DNA from: an uncultured Eubacteriales bacterium
GTDB taxonomy: Bacteria; Bacillota; Clostridia; Oscillospirales; UBA644
Assembly (NCBI GenBank): GCA_934501435.1
Contig: CAKSTW010000003.1
Location: 62,001 to 126,000, forward strand
DNA length: 64,000 nucleotides
Direction: 5' to 3'
Positions 7,018 through 15,798 of this stretch are shown here, one piece after another. Numbering within the stretch: position 1 is the stretch's first letter; each line of letters starts with the position of its first letter. A model generated the notes under the pieces. That model made no database searches. It had not been told where the DNA came from and saw only the letters and a list, made by a program, of their open reading frames with translations. The position numbers and the translations under genes were made by a program.

Positions 7018-9285
7018 TCAAAGTTTGTTTCTCTGGATCTTTCCGCTTATAGTCTTCGGAAGTTCGTCCTTAAAGACGACTATACGCGGATATTTGTAAG
7101 GCGCAGTATTTTCCTTGACGTACTGCTGAATTTCCTTCTTGAGTTCTTCGGTAGGCTCGGTCCCTTTTACAAGCACTATGCTCGCCTTAACGACCTGACC
7201 TCTTACTTCGTCGGGGGCTGCGGAAACTCCGCATTCGAGGACGTAAGGAAGTTCCATTATGACGCTTTCTATTTCGAAAGGCCCTATACGGTAGCCCGAA
7301 GACTTGATAACGTCGTCGACGCGTCCGACATACCAGTAAAATCCGTCTTCATCGCGCCATGCGGTGTCTCCGGTATGGTAAAGTCCGTCGTGCATGACTT
7401 CCGCGGTCTTCTCGGCATTTCTGTAATAGCCCGCAAACAGTCCGCAGGGACGTTTTTTGTCGATACGGACGACTATCTCGCCGACTTCGCCGTCGGGAAC
7501 GGGATTTCCGTCCGGATCAACGATGTCGATATCGTAAAGAGGAACGGGACGTCCCATGGAACCGACTTTATGACTTCTGCCCATAAGGTTTGCAATGGCA
7601 AGGGTAAGTTCGGTCTGACCGAAGCCCTCCATTATACTTAAACCCGTCGCCTTTTTGAATTGACGGTAAACTTCGGGGTTAAGCGCTTCTCCCGCGGTCG
7701 TCATGTGTTTTATCGACGAAAGGTCGTATTTTGAGATATCTTCCTTTATCATCATGCGGAGCATTGTCGGGGGCGCGCAGAAAGTCGTGATATGATATTT
7801 CGCGAACATCGGAAGAATATCCGCGGCGGAAAAACGGTCGAAATCGTAAGTGAAGACCGCGCCTTCGCAGAGCCACTGTCCGTAGAGTTTGCCCCACAGT
7901 GCTTTTCCCCAGCCGGTGTCGGAGATAGTAAAGTGAAGTCCGTCGTCAGAAACGCCGTGCCAGTATTTCGCGGTGATATAATGTCCGAGCGGATATTTAT
8001 ATGTATGAGCGGCGATCTTCGGATAGCCCGTCGTTCCCGAAGTGAAGAACATAAGCATTAAATCGTCTCCGCAGGGAGCGTCTTCGGGGCGGTGATAATG
8101 AGCGGAATAAAGCGGAAATTCCTCGTTGAAATTTCTCCAGCCTTCGCGGCTGCCGCCGACCATGAGTTTATTTTTGAGGGACGGACAGTCCGCCGCCGCA
8201 AGATCAACCTGATGAGCAACGTCTCCGTCTGCGGTACAGATTATGGTGGAGACTTCCGCGGCGTTAAAGCGATATTCTATATCGTGTTTCTGCAGCTGAT
8301 AGGTTGCCGGAATTGCTATAGCTCCGAGCTTATGCAGGGCGATTATCGCATACCAGAACTGATAGTGTCTTTTTAAAATAAGCATTACTCTGTCGCCTCT
8401 TTTTATTCCGAGGCTCTTGAAGTAGTTTACGCACTGGTTGCTTCCCCTCTTCATGTCGTTAAAGGTAAAGCGACGTTCGGTTTTATCTTTTGCGACATGG
8501 ATCATCGCAAGTTTATCGGGATTTTTCGCGGCGATTGCGTCAACGACGTCGAAAGCAAAATTGAATTTGTCTTCGTTTTTGAAATCGATCGTTTCGAGAC
8601 TTCCGTTTTTGTCTTCGGTCGTTATGATAAACTTTTCGCTGACCATTTCCTTTTTCGGAATATGGAGCGGCGGCATTGTTTCGTGAACGACTTCGTCTTC
8701 AACATCTTCGCCCGAAAGAACCATTGCAAGGAAAACGCAGTCTTCGCCGCCGACGGCTATCATTCCGTGAGGAGTCGAACTGTTATAGTAGATACTGTCG
8801 CCTTCTTCGAGATATTCAACGTGTTCGCCGACCTGAACTTTGAGTTTTCCGCTGACGACAAGGTCGAATTCCTGACCGTTATGCTTCGTTAAATGTATCG
8901 GCGCGTTCTGGAGTTTCTCGCTGTATTCGTAACGGACGTAATACGGTTCGCCGAGTTTTTTGCGGAAGAGCGGCGCAAGGTTTCTTATTTCGATACCGTC
9001 TTCTTTCGCGGTCTGCTGTCCCTGTCCCTTACGGGTAACGGTATAGGAAGAAAGATGAGCGCTCTGACCTTCCATAAGGTCGGTTATTCCTATTCCGAAC
9101 GCAAGCGAGCATTTATGAATAAAGGTAAACGGAAAATCCGCGTTTCCGCTTTCATAAAGGCGGTATTCTTCGGGGGTAACTTCCGTTTTTTCAGCCATAG
9201 TCTCTTCCGAGAAACCGCATATTTCGCGCATTTCTCTGATTCTGACGGCTATTTCTCTCAGTTTTTCACTTTCTGTTGTTGCCAT
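7018..9285 (-). CDS. HTH-cupin-acyl-CoA synthetase fusion (copy 2)
   Basis: 755-residue paralogue of the protein at 4359-6650 with the same order: XRE-type HTH (about 10-60), cupin (about 110-185, GDSIYYNSSTPHG) and AMP-forming acyl-CoA synthetase. The motifs FFTSGTTGYPKIAAH, GLYHTGDTAWRDEDG, GRVDDVIKSSGYRIGP and the C-terminal lysine in TISGKIQRN are all intact, so both copies should be active. The start is ATG 9285, with AGAGGAG 7 bp upstream; ATG 9291 would be too close to that site. It has its own promoter and T-box, and its stop lies only 28 bp from the next operon's -35 box. The two copies may differ in acid substrate. Confidence 0.88.
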   Translation of the reverse strand: MATTESEKLREIAVRIREMREICGFSEETMAEKTEVTPEEYRLYESGNADFPFTFIHKCSLAFGIGITDLMEGQSAHLSSYTVTRKGQGQQTAKEDGIEIRNLAPLFRKKLGEPYYVRYEYSEKLQNAPIHLTKHNGQEFDLVVSGKLKVQVGEHVEYLEEGDSIYYNSSTPHGMIAVGGEDCVFLAMVLSGEDVEDEVVHETMPPLHIPKKEMVSEKFIITTEDKNGSLETIDFKNEDKFNFAFDVVDAIAAKNPDKLAMIHVAKDKTERRFTFNDMKRGSNQCVNYFKSLGIKRGDRVMLILKRHYQFWYAIIALHKLGAIAIPATYQLQKHDIEYRFNAAEVSTIICTADGDVAHQVDLAAADCPSLKNKLMVGGSREGWRNFNEEFPLYSAHYHRPEDAPCGDDLMLMFFTSGTTGYPKIAAHTYKYPLGHYITAKYWHGVSDDGLHFTISDTGWGKALWGKLYGQWLCEGAVFTYDFDRFSAADILPMFAKYHITTFCAPPTMLRMMIKEDISKYDLSSIKHMTTAGEALNPEVYRQFKKATGLSIMEGFGQTELTLAIANLMGRSHKVGSMGRPVPLYDIDIVDPDGNPVPDGEVGEIVVRIDKKRPCGLFAGYYRNAEKTAEVMHDGLYHTGDTAWRDEDGFYWYVGRVDDVIKSSGYRIGPFEIESVIMELPYVLECGVSAAPDEVRGQVVKASIVLVKGTEPTEELKKEIQQYVKENTAPYKYPRIVVFKDELPKTISGKIQRNKL

Positions 9286-9307
9286 TTCCATTCTCCTCTT
9301 CAGATAA

Positions 9308-9350
9308 TAAAAAAACACACCTGTCTCAAATTTCTTTGAGACGGGTGTGT
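9308..9350 (-). terminator. T-box intrinsic terminator 2
   Basis: Minus-strand stem ACACAC..GTCTCAAA with TTTGAGAC..GTGTGT, followed by a run of seven T. Confidence 0.9.
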
Positions 9351-9585
9351 GAAAATACACTCGCGGTACCACTCAAATTGCAGTATGAATACTGCCCCTC
9401 TTCGAAGTCAAACAACTTCTATGCACTGACGCGGCAATCACGGGAAACACTACTTGCAAACGCTTTCGCATATTCCGGCTCGGAAGTGATGGGTTTAAGA
9501 AATTCAACTATCGGCTCTCAGCAAATACCGACTCTCTGTGAGTTTAGGTTCTGACCGTCTTCGTCGCAGCCTTTGTTATTTAATT
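9308..9585 (-). promoter_or_regulatory. T-box leader upstream of acyl-CoA synthetase copy 2
   Basis: Same architecture as the leader at 6679-6957: minus-strand CAGAGAGTCGG stem I loop, T-box GAGTGGTACCGCGAGTG near 9359-9375, then a terminator. The stretch after stem I (GCATAGAAGTTG, and GACTTCGA with a GCAGT stem) is nearly identical in both, so leader and gene were probably duplicated together. The specifier-loop strand near 9500-9515 contains TTT, TTC and CTT triplets, and I cannot choose between them. Confidence 0.92.
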
Positions 9586-9592
9586 TAGTATT

Positions 9593-9621
9593 ATGATAGC
9601 AATTTTTTTTCGGTTTGTCAA
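9593..9621 (-). promoter_or_regulatory. Promoter of the T-box 2 gene
   Basis: Minus-strand TTGACA (9616-9621), 17-bp spacer, TATCAT (9593-9598), directly before the T-box leader. Confidence 0.8.
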
Positions 9622-9648
9622 GCGGTTATTTGTGAACTTTCCGAAACA

Positions 9649-11064
9649 TTATTTTTCGGCGGAAAGTTTTTCGTCGATAGCCTTTGCCGCGGTCTTGCCC
9701 GCGCCCATCGCAAGAATAACCGTTGCGGCTCCCGTTACGGCGTCGCCGCCCGCATATACGTTTTCTCTTGTCGTCTCCCCTGTTTCTTCGGTTACGGCAA
9801 GCCCTCCGCGCCTTGTCGTTTCAAGACCCGAAGTCGTCGAACGGATAAGAGGGTTGGGGCTTGTCCCGACGGCGATTATCACGCAGTCGACGTCAAGCAC
9901 GAATTCCGAACCCTCGACGGGAACGGGACGGCGTCTGCCTGAAGCGTCGGGTTCTCCGAGTTCCATTTTTATACATTTCATACCGACAACGGTTCCGTTT
10001 TTAATGTCGCGGCAATCGTCGGGATTATTATAACCGAGGATCTCGGTCGGATTGCAAAGCAAACGGAAATCGACGCCCTCCTCCATTGCGTGCCCGACTT
10101 CTTCGCGGCGCGCGGGAAGTTCCTCCATACCGCGGCGATAGACGATATACACTTTTTCGGCGCCGAGACGGAGAGAAGTTCTCGCGGCGTCCATCGCGAC
10201 GTTTCCTCCTCCGACGACCGCAACTCTCTTTGCCCTGAAAACGGGGGTTTTTGCATTTTCCCCGTATGCTTTCATAAGGTTTACGCGTGTTAAAAACTCG
10301 TTTGCGGAAAATACGCCTTTAAGGCTTTCGCCGGGGATATTCATAAAGTTCGGAAGACCCGCTCCGCTTCCTATAAAGACCGCCGAAAATCCCTTTTCAA
10401 AAAGTTCGTCTACGGTAAGGGTTTTTCCGATGATGACGTTCTTTTCTATTTTAACTCCGAGTTTTTCAAGAGTACTTACTTCTTTTTTGACTATCGACTT
10501 CGGGAGACGGAATTCGGGAATTCCGTAGACAAGAACGCCGCCCGCAAGGTGCAGCGCCTCGAAAACGGTCACGTCATATCCCTTTTTCGCAAGGTCTCCG
10601 GCGCAGGTAAGCCCCGAAGGGCCCGAACCGACAACGGCGACTTTTTTGCCGTTTTTTTCGGGAACTTTTATTTCGGTCTCTTCTTTTGCGATTGCTCTGT
10701 CGGCGACAAATCTTTCAAGTCTGCCGATACCGACGGGTTCGCCCTTTATCCCTCTCACACATTTTGCTTCGCACTGGTTTTCCTGCGGACATACTCTTCC
10801 GCAAACGGCGGGAAGAGAGGACGATTCGGAAATAACGGCATAAGCGCCGTCGTAATCTTTTTCCCTTATTTTTGCGATAAACGCGGGAATTCTGATATTT
10901 ACGGGGCAGCCCGAAACGCAGGGCATATTTTTGCAGTTTAAGCAGCGGTCGGCTTCGAGAAGAGCGGTTTCTTCCGAATATCCGAGAGCGACTTCTTCAA
11001 AACAGCGTTTTCTTACTTCCGCAGAAAGGGACGGCATCGGATTTTTCTTCGGTGAATTGTTCAT
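9649..11064 (-). CDS. NfnB / glutamate synthase small-subunit-like NADPH oxidoreductase
   Basis: 471-residue flavoprotein of the GltD/NfnB family, often annotated gltA. An N-terminal Fe-S domain has CLNCKNMPCVSGCP (about 42-55) and a second set CGRVCPQENQCEAKC (about 94-108). Two Rossmann folds follow: VAVVGSGPSGLTCAGDLA (FAD) and VAVVGGGNVAMDAARTS (NAD(P)). The partner gene next to it is an NfnA-like FAD/NAD-binding protein, which makes an electron-bifurcating NADH-dependent ferredoxin:NADP+ oxidoreductase the best reading. No large glutamate synthase subunit is nearby, so a glutamate synthase role is less likely. It would link the ferredoxin pool, used by the adjacent oxidoreductase operon, to NADPH. 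Confidence 0.88.
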   Translation of the reverse strand: MNNSPKKNPMPSLSAEVRKRCFEEVALGYSEETALLEADRCLNCKNMPCVSGCPVNIRIPAFIAKIREKDYDGAYAVISESSSLPAVCGRVCPQENQCEAKCVRGIKGEPVGIGRLERFVADRAIAKEETEIKVPEKNGKKVAVVGSGPSGLTCAGDLAKKGYDVTVFEALHLAGGVLVYGIPEFRLPKSIVKKEVSTLEKLGVKIEKNVIIGKTLTVDELFEKGFSAVFIGSGAGLPNFMNIPGESLKGVFSANEFLTRVNLMKAYGENAKTPVFRAKRVAVVGGGNVAMDAARTSLRLGAEKVYIVYRRGMEELPARREEVGHAMEEGVDFRLLCNPTEILGYNNPDDCRDIKNGTVVGMKCIKMELGEPDASGRRRPVPVEGSEFVLDVDCVIIAVGTSPNPLIRSTTSGLETTRRGGLAVTEETGETTRENVYAGGDAVTGAATVILAMGAGKTAAKAIDEKLSAEK

Positions 11065-11906
11065 TTCGTCGCCCCCTTAAAGAGATTACATTCTTTTTCA
11101 TAAGCGTGTTTTTCGAAATCGCGGTAGATCGACGAACGGGAGATCGCTTCGTCGAAATCTACGGCGTATCCGTCGAATTCGGGGCCGTCGACGCAGGCGA
11201 AATGCGTTTTCCCGCCGACCGTAAGACGGCAGCCGCCGCACATACCCGTTCCGTCGATCATTATCGGGTTCATCGAAACAACAGTCGGCACTCCGAACGG
11301 GCGACAGGTCTCAACAACGAATTTCATCATGACGAGAGGACCTATCGCGATCACTTTATCGTATTTTTTACCGCTTTCGAGCATTTCTTTAAGCGGTTCG
11401 GTAACAAGCCCTTTTCTTCCCGCTGTTCCGTCGTCGGTCATTAAAGTAAAGGTATTCGACGACTTCTTGAATTCGTCTTCCAGAATAACAAGGTCTTTAT
11501 TCCTGAAGCCGACGACAGCGTCGACCTCACAGCCTTTTGCAAAAAGTTTGCGCGCTATCGGAAGAGCGATAGCACAGCCGACGCCGCCGCCGACAACGCA
11601 CACTCTTTCAAGTCCGTCGGTTTCGGTAGGTCTGCCGAGAGGACCCGAAAAATCTTCTATTTCCTCGCCCTCGTTTTTAAGGCTGAGTTCAAAAGTCGTT
11701 GCGCCGACCGTCTGGAAAATAATATTTACCGTACCTTTTTCTCTGTCAAAGCCGGCGACGGTAAGGGGAATTCTCTCTCCGTCGTCGGTCACTCTCAGGA
11801 TTATGAACTGCCCCGCCTCGGCTTTTGCCGCGACATAAGGAGCAAGAATATCCATCTGAGTTACGGTATCGTTAAGTTTTCGTTTTGAAATTATTTTATA
11901 ACCCAT
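11061..11906 (-). CDS. NfnA-like FAD/NAD(P)-binding oxidoreductase subunit
   Basis: 281-residue protein of the ferredoxin-NADP reductase/PyrK/SudB type. It has an FAD-binding barrel (about 5-95), an NAD domain starting VCVVGGGVGCAIALP (about 103-117), and a C-terminal [2Fe-2S] motif in CGGCRLTVGGKTHFAC (about 218-233). The start at 11906 has a GGAGAG site 7 bp upstream; 20 earlier in-frame residues are low-quality sequence spanning the promoter. It overlaps the partner gene at 9649-11064 by 4 bp. Together they match NfnAB. PyrK/SudB-like use is the alternative for this subunit alone. Confidence 0.87.
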   Translation of the reverse strand: MGYKIISKRKLNDTVTQMDILAPYVAAKAEAGQFIILRVTDDGERIPLTVAGFDREKGTVNIIFQTVGATTFELSLKNEGEEIEDFSGPLGRPTETDGLERVCVVGGGVGCAIALPIARKLFAKGCEVDAVVGFRNKDLVILEDEFKKSSNTFTLMTDDGTAGRKGLVTEPLKEMLESGKKYDKVIAIGPLVMMKFVVETCRPFGVPTVVSMNPIMIDGTGMCGGCRLTVGGKTHFACVDGPEFDGYAVDFDEAISRSSIYRDFEKHAYEKECNLFKGATK

Positions 11907-11937
11907 TTTTATCTCTCCGATTTCTTCATTACAGTTT

Positions 11938-11966
11938 ATAATATACCTTTTTATAAAAATAGTCAA
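11938..11966 (-). promoter_or_regulatory. Promoter of the nfnA-nfnB operon
   Basis: Minus-strand TTGACT (11961-11966), 17-bp spacer, TATTAT (11938-11943), about 30 bp before the chosen start. Confidence 0.7.
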
Positions 11967-11971
11967 GTCAA

Positions 11972-11994
11972 AATCACGGGTTTTCCCGTTTTAT
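11972..11994 (-). terminator. Terminator after the AGCS symporter gene
   Basis: Minus-strand hairpin ACGGG-AAAA-CCCGT followed by GATTTTG; a short stem with a weak T tract. Confidence 0.5.
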
Positions 11995-12005
11995 TCGGAA
12001 AGATG

Positions 12006-13427
12006 TTACCTGTTGACCATATAATTTTCCGTTATTTTCCTTACGGTCGGGGCAAGGAAAAAGAGTCCGACAAGGTTCGGAAGAGCCATAAGTCCGTTGA
12101 AAATATCCGAAATATCCCACGCCGCCCGCAGAGAGACCGCAGCCCCGATAACGGTAAACGAAACAAAGACAAAACGATAGACGGCAAAGGAAGAAACCCC
12201 GAAAATGTATTCGCATGCCTTTATCCCGTACTGCGACCAGCCGAGTAGTGTCGTAAAGGAAAAAAGAAGAGAGGAAACGGAAACGAATATTGCCGCCGCG
12301 TCGCCCATCGACGACGAAAAAGCCGAAACGACGAGCGCCGTACCCTCAAGAGACGAAAGACATCTGCCCGTTTCAAGGTCTATATTTCCCGAAACGAGAA
12401 CGACGAGCGCGGTAAGGGTACAGATAACAAAAGTATCGGCAAAAACCTCGAAAATTCCCCACATTCCCTGACCGACAGGCTCTGAAACAGAGGAAGACGA
12501 CGTCACCGTCACGGAAGAAGCAAGTCCCGCCTCGTTTGAAAAGACGCCCCTTTTTATACCCGTTTTTACGGTTTGGGAAATAAGAAAACCGACACCGCCG
12601 CCGCAGACGGGAAGAAAGCCGAAAGCCCCTTTGAAAACAGAAACAAACGCCGCGGGAAGAAGCGATATATGCGAAAAAATAATATAAAGACAGCCCGCAA
12701 TATACATAATTGCCATACCGGGAACAAGCGCTTCCGTTATTTTGCCGACGCCCGAAAGCCCGCCCGACAGACAGACGTAAGTCACCGCGGCAAGCAAAAG
12801 CCCGACAACAAAACAGGGACTTAAAACTATCCCGAAAACGCTTTTCGGCAAAAGAGAAAAGAGAGAAACCGCCGTCACGGCAATATTGTTCGCCTGCACG
12901 GCGTTGCCTATTCCGAAAGAGGCGAAAATGCAGAAAAACGCAAATATAAAAGACAGGGGCTTTGCGATTCTGCAAACGCAGGGAACCGTCGAAAGCCCGT
13001 CCCGAAGATAATACATCGCGCCGCCCGAAAATTCACCTTTTTCGTTTTTACGGCGATAGTATATTCCGAGAACGTTTTCCGAAAATTTTGTCGCCATGCC
13101 GAAAAACGCGGCGACCCACATCCAGAAGACCGCCCCCGGTCCGCCTATACATACAGCCGACGCAACGCCCGTTATATTTCCCGTACCTACCGTTGCGGCA
13201 AGGGACGAACAAACCGCCCGAAACGGAGAAATAGCCCCTTTTTTATCGCATTTTTTTGCTTTTCCAACTGAAAACAGCGTTTCTTTAAGCCAAAGAGAAC
13301 ATTTCGTAAACTGAAAAAATTTCAACTTAAAAGAAAGAAAAACGCCCGCCCCCAGAATCAGAATAAGGGACGGCGTTCCCCAGACGATATCGGAAATGAA
13401 AGAAACGGCGCCGGACAGAAAACGCAT
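12006..13427 (-). CDS. Sodium:alanine/glycine symporter (AGCS family)
   Basis: 473-residue polytopic membrane protein of the alanine or glycine:cation symporter family. Family signatures are GTGNITGVASAVCIGGPGAVFWMW split across about 80-105, the GGAMYYLRDGL stretch (about 135) and SNEAGLASS (about 285). About ten hydrophobic segments are visible. It imports small neutral amino acids with Na+. A tandem glycine riboswitch and terminator precede it, so glycine (or alanine) is the likely substrate. It is monocistronic: riboswitch upstream and a terminator downstream. Confidence 0.9.
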   Translation of the reverse strand: MRFLSGAVSFISDIVWGTPSLILILGAGVFLSFKLKFFQFTKCSLWLKETLFSVGKAKKCDKKGAISPFRAVCSSLAATVGTGNITGVASAVCIGGPGAVFWMWVAAFFGMATKFSENVLGIYYRRKNEKGEFSGGAMYYLRDGLSTVPCVCRIAKPLSFIFAFFCIFASFGIGNAVQANNIAVTAVSLFSLLPKSVFGIVLSPCFVVGLLLAAVTYVCLSGGLSGVGKITEALVPGMAIMYIAGCLYIIFSHISLLPAAFVSVFKGAFGFLPVCGGGVGFLISQTVKTGIKRGVFSNEAGLASSVTVTSSSSVSEPVGQGMWGIFEVFADTFVICTLTALVVLVSGNIDLETGRCLSSLEGTALVVSAFSSSMGDAAAIFVSVSSLLFSFTTLLGWSQYGIKACEYIFGVSSFAVYRFVFVSFTVIGAAVSLRAAWDISDIFNGLMALPNLVGLFFLAPTVRKITENYMVNR

Positions 13428-13460
13428 TATATCACCCCGTCAAAAATATTCGGGGGAAAA

Positions 13461-13487
13461 TAAAAAAAGAACCGCGAAGGGTTCTTT
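13461..13487 (-). terminator. Glycine riboswitch expression-platform terminator
   Basis: Minus-strand hairpin AAGAACC-CTTCGC-GGTTCTT followed by TTTTTT, between the second aptamer and the symporter start. Confidence 0.85.
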
Positions 13488-13494
13488 GAATATT

Positions 13495-13665
13495 GTTGCT
13501 AAAAGGAATGTTCTCCGTCCTTTTGCCTGAGAGATTGCAAAGCTTACACCTTCGGCACCCGCAAGGGTTTCTCCGGAGTTTCGTCCACCGTCAGTCTTTA
13601 TCTTTCGACGCCTGAGAGTTTTACTCCTTCGGCAGGCAACGCCTTTTCCTGACGACTTCAACCGA
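13495..13665 (-). promoter_or_regulatory. Tandem glycine riboswitch
   Basis: Two aptamers in series on the minus strand. The first (about 13590-13660) has GCCTGCCGAAGGAGTAAAA and CTCTCAGGCGTC. The second (about 13505-13580) has GGTGCCGAAGGTGTAA and CTCTCAGGCAAAAGGACGG. These are the gcvT-type glycine aptamer cores. They control the AGCS symporter gene via the terminator at 13461-13487. Confidence 0.93.
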
Positions 13666-13685
13666 ACAAAAGTTTTAGCAAAATT

Positions 13686-13714
13686 ATATTAGCACATTTT
13701 TTCGGGTTTGTCAA
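13686..13714 (-). promoter_or_regulatory. Promoter of the glycine riboswitch transcript
   Basis: Minus-strand TTGACA (13709-13714), 17-bp spacer, TAATAT (13686-13691), lying inside the 3' end of the Gfo/Idh gene. Confidence 0.65.
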
Positions 13715-14717
13715 CCCTTTTATCGGCAGGATACACAATATTGCCGTTTTTTCTTATTTCGTCGATGATTTCCGCGCCGATAAGGGAAAGAGAATGGTCA
13801 AAAGTTATCGGCTCGGGCAGTTTTTTTTCGATACATTCGAAAAATTCGGAGATCTCGTAATACATATTGTATTTTTTCTGCGGAAGAGAAAACGTCTCTC
13901 TTTTGCCGCCCGAAATAACTTCTATCTTTGTCGGGTCGTTTATGTTGTCTATAAGAATTGTCCCCTCTTCGCCCTGAATTTCGGACGCGGAATAACCGAA
14001 AGAAACTTTTGATGTATTGACCGTCGCGATAAAGGAACCGTAATCGAAAATGGCGGAGGTAACGCCGTCGGTTATCGGATATTCCTCTTCGTTCGTGCCG
14101 ACGGGAAGAGACATCGAAACCGTACGACGGGGTCTTCCGAACAGAATAAGCAGAGGATAAAGCAGATAAATTCCGATATCAGCCATTGCCCCGCCTCCGA
14201 AAGAGGCTTTGAAGGTGTTGACGTTTTCTCCCCTTTTATGCGCGTCGTAGCGGGTGGAATATTTCGAAAGAGTGAAAAGCACGTTCCTTATTTCCCCTAC
14301 TTTATGGAGATGCTCTTTTATCTGAAAAAGGTTAGGGACAAGGAATGTTTTATACGCTTCCATTAAAAACGAACCGCTTTCCTTTGCCGCTGCTATCATT
14401 TCTCGGACTTCTTCGGCGTTCGTTCCGAGCGGCTTTTCGCAAAGTACGTTTTTGCCGCCGCGCAGAAGAGCTACGGTCTGGCTGCAGTGCAGCGAGTTCG
14501 GGGACGCAACATAGACGCAGTTTATTTTTTCGTCCGCGATAATTTCGTCAAGCGTCGTGTAAACCTTATTGCAGCCGTATTTTTCGGCGAATTCTTTCCC
14601 GTTTTCGGCATTGCGCGAATAGACGGCTTCAAGATGAAAATTGTCAAAATATCGGGCAGCCGACAAAAACGACGAAACTATTTTTCCTCTTCCTATTGTT
14701 GCAAAATAAAATTCCAT
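13689..14717 (-). CDS. Gfo/Idh/MocA family oxidoreductase
   Basis: 342-residue NAD(P)-dependent dehydrogenase. The N-terminal Rossmann region begins FYFATIGRGKIVSSFLSAA, and the family motif CEKPLGTNAEEVREM contains the catalytic EKP at about 94-96. The C-terminal alpha/beta domain includes GGAMADIGIYLLYPL (about 174-188). Such enzymes oxidise or reduce a sugar, inositol or related alcohol; the substrate cannot be read from sequence. It is transcribed alone, divergent from the AbrB-ABC operon, with a TTGACT/TAACTT promoter at 14740-14768. Confidence 0.85.
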   Translation of the reverse strand: MEFYFATIGRGKIVSSFLSAARYFDNFHLEAVYSRNAENGKEFAEKYGCNKVYTTLDEIIADEKINCVYVASPNSLHCSQTVALLRGGKNVLCEKPLGTNAEEVREMIAAAKESGSFLMEAYKTFLVPNLFQIKEHLHKVGEIRNVLFTLSKYSTRYDAHKRGENVNTFKASFGGGAMADIGIYLLYPLLILFGRPRRTVSMSLPVGTNEEEYPITDGVTSAIFDYGSFIATVNTSKVSFGYSASEIQGEEGTILIDNINDPTKIEVISGGKRETFSLPQKKYNMYYEISEFFECIEKKLPEPITFDHSLSLIGAEIIDEIRKNGNIVYPADKRVDKPEKMC

Positions 14718-14774
14718 ACCGTACCTCTTTCTTTATATTAAGTTACCATATTCCGCGGGCAAAGTCAAGGGATA

Positions 14775-14803
14775 TTGACAACTCTGACAAATTGTGGTAT
14801 GAT
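14775..14803 (+). promoter_or_regulatory. Promoter of the AbrB-ABC transporter operon
   Basis: TTGACA (14775-14780), 17-bp spacer, TATGAT (14798-14803). Confidence 0.8.
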
Positions 14804-14845
14804 TTGCAGGAAAAGTATAACTATTCATACCGAAAGGAGATAAAT

Positions 14846-15061
14846 ATGCCGAAAGGAAAATATGCATGGACCGCAAAGGTCGGAGAAAAAGGACAGATAG
14901 TCATTCCGAAAGAAGCGAGAGAGGTTTTCGGGATAAGCCCCGGCGACACCCTGCTTTTGCTCGGTGACGAGAAAAAAGGGATAGCCATAGTCAAAAACGA
15001 CGTTTATCTCAAATTTGCAAAAGCGATATTCAAAGCGCAGGAAGAAAGTGAAGAAGAATGA
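14846..15061 (+). CDS. AbrB-family transcriptional regulator
   Basis: 71-residue SpoVT/AbrB-type swapped-hairpin DNA-binding protein. The core KVGEKGQIVIPKEAREVFG and ISPGDTLLLLGDEKKG matches the family, followed by a short helical tail ending EESEEE. The start ATG 14846 has an AAAGGAGA site 5 bp upstream. It overlaps the ABC ATPase start by 4 bp and has its own strong promoter, so it is likely the autoregulator of the downstream transporter. Confidence 0.88.
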   Translation: MPKGKYAWTAKVGEKGQIVIPKEAREVFGISPGDTLLLLGDEKKGIAIVKNDVYLKFAKAIFKAQEESEEE

Positions 15062-15798
15062 AAACCGCGGTAAAATGCGAAAAATTAACAAAGAAATTCA
15101 AGGATAAAACAGCGGTTTCGGAAATGGACCTCGAAATTTGCGAAGGAGAACTGTTTTCTTTATTGGGAGTCAACGGCGCGGGAAAATCAACGACGGTAAG
15201 AATGCTTTCCTGCCTTACTTCGCCGACATCGGGAGACGCCGAAATTTTCGGAAAAAGCATTGTTTCAAAACCTCTCGAAGTCAAGAAGAAAATTGCGGTA
15301 TGCCCGCAGGAAACGGCGGTCGCAAAGAATCTTACGGTAAAGGAAAACCTTGTTTTCACCGCAAATATCTACTTTCCGAAAGAAGAAGCACAGAAAAAAG
15401 CCGACGAAATTTTTAAGATATTTTTTAAGGAAGACGAAGCAAAAAAGCGCGCGAAAACGCTTTCGGGCGGGCAGCAGAGAAAACTTTCTATCGCAATGGC
15501 TCTGATTTCGGAACCGAAAGTCCTTTTCCTCGACGAACCGACTTTGGGGCTTGACGTTATCGCAAGACGCGAACTCTGGAACTTTATAAAAACGCTGAAA
15601 GGAAAGATGACTATTCTCCTTACGACCCACTACATGGAAGAGGCGGAACACCTTTCCGACAGAGTGGCTGTCATGCGCGAGGGAGAAATAAAAACCGTCG
15701 GAACGCCCGCCGAAATCATAGAAAAATCGGGCAAAAACACCTTTGAAGAGGCGTTCGTTCATTTCGCCGCGGGAGGATACTCTTATGAAAATGCTTAA
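15058..15798 (+). CDS. ABC transporter ATP-binding protein
   Basis: 246-residue ABC ATPase with Walker A GVNGAGKST (about 36-44), Q-loop region CPQETAVAKN, signature LSGGQQRK (about 136-143), Walker B VLFLDEPTLGLD (about 158-169) and the H-loop in LLTTHYMEEAEHLSDR. It powers export through the ABC-2 type permease encoded next, whose start lies inside this gene. Cargo is unknown; AbrB-controlled ABC-2 pairs of this type are often drug or peptide exporters. Confidence 0.9.
   Translation: MKTAVKCEKLTKKFKDKTAVSEMDLEICEGELFSLLGVNGAGKSTTVRMLSCLTSPTSGDAEIFGKSIVSKPLEVKKKIAVCPQETAVAKNLTVKENLVFTANIYFPKEEAQKKADEIFKIFFKEDEAKKRAKTLSGGQQRKLSIAMALISEPKVLFLDEPTLGLDVIARRELWNFIKTLKGKMTILLTTHYMEEAEHLSDRVAVMREGEIKTVGTPAEIIEKSGKNTFEEAFVHFAAGGYSYENA

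Noticed and set aside
6679..9585. Assigning the T-boxes firmly to Ile, Leu, Val or Phe
   Set aside because: I could see the T-box and stem I motifs, but the specifier loop cannot be folded unambiguously by eye (TTT, TTC and CTT all occur).
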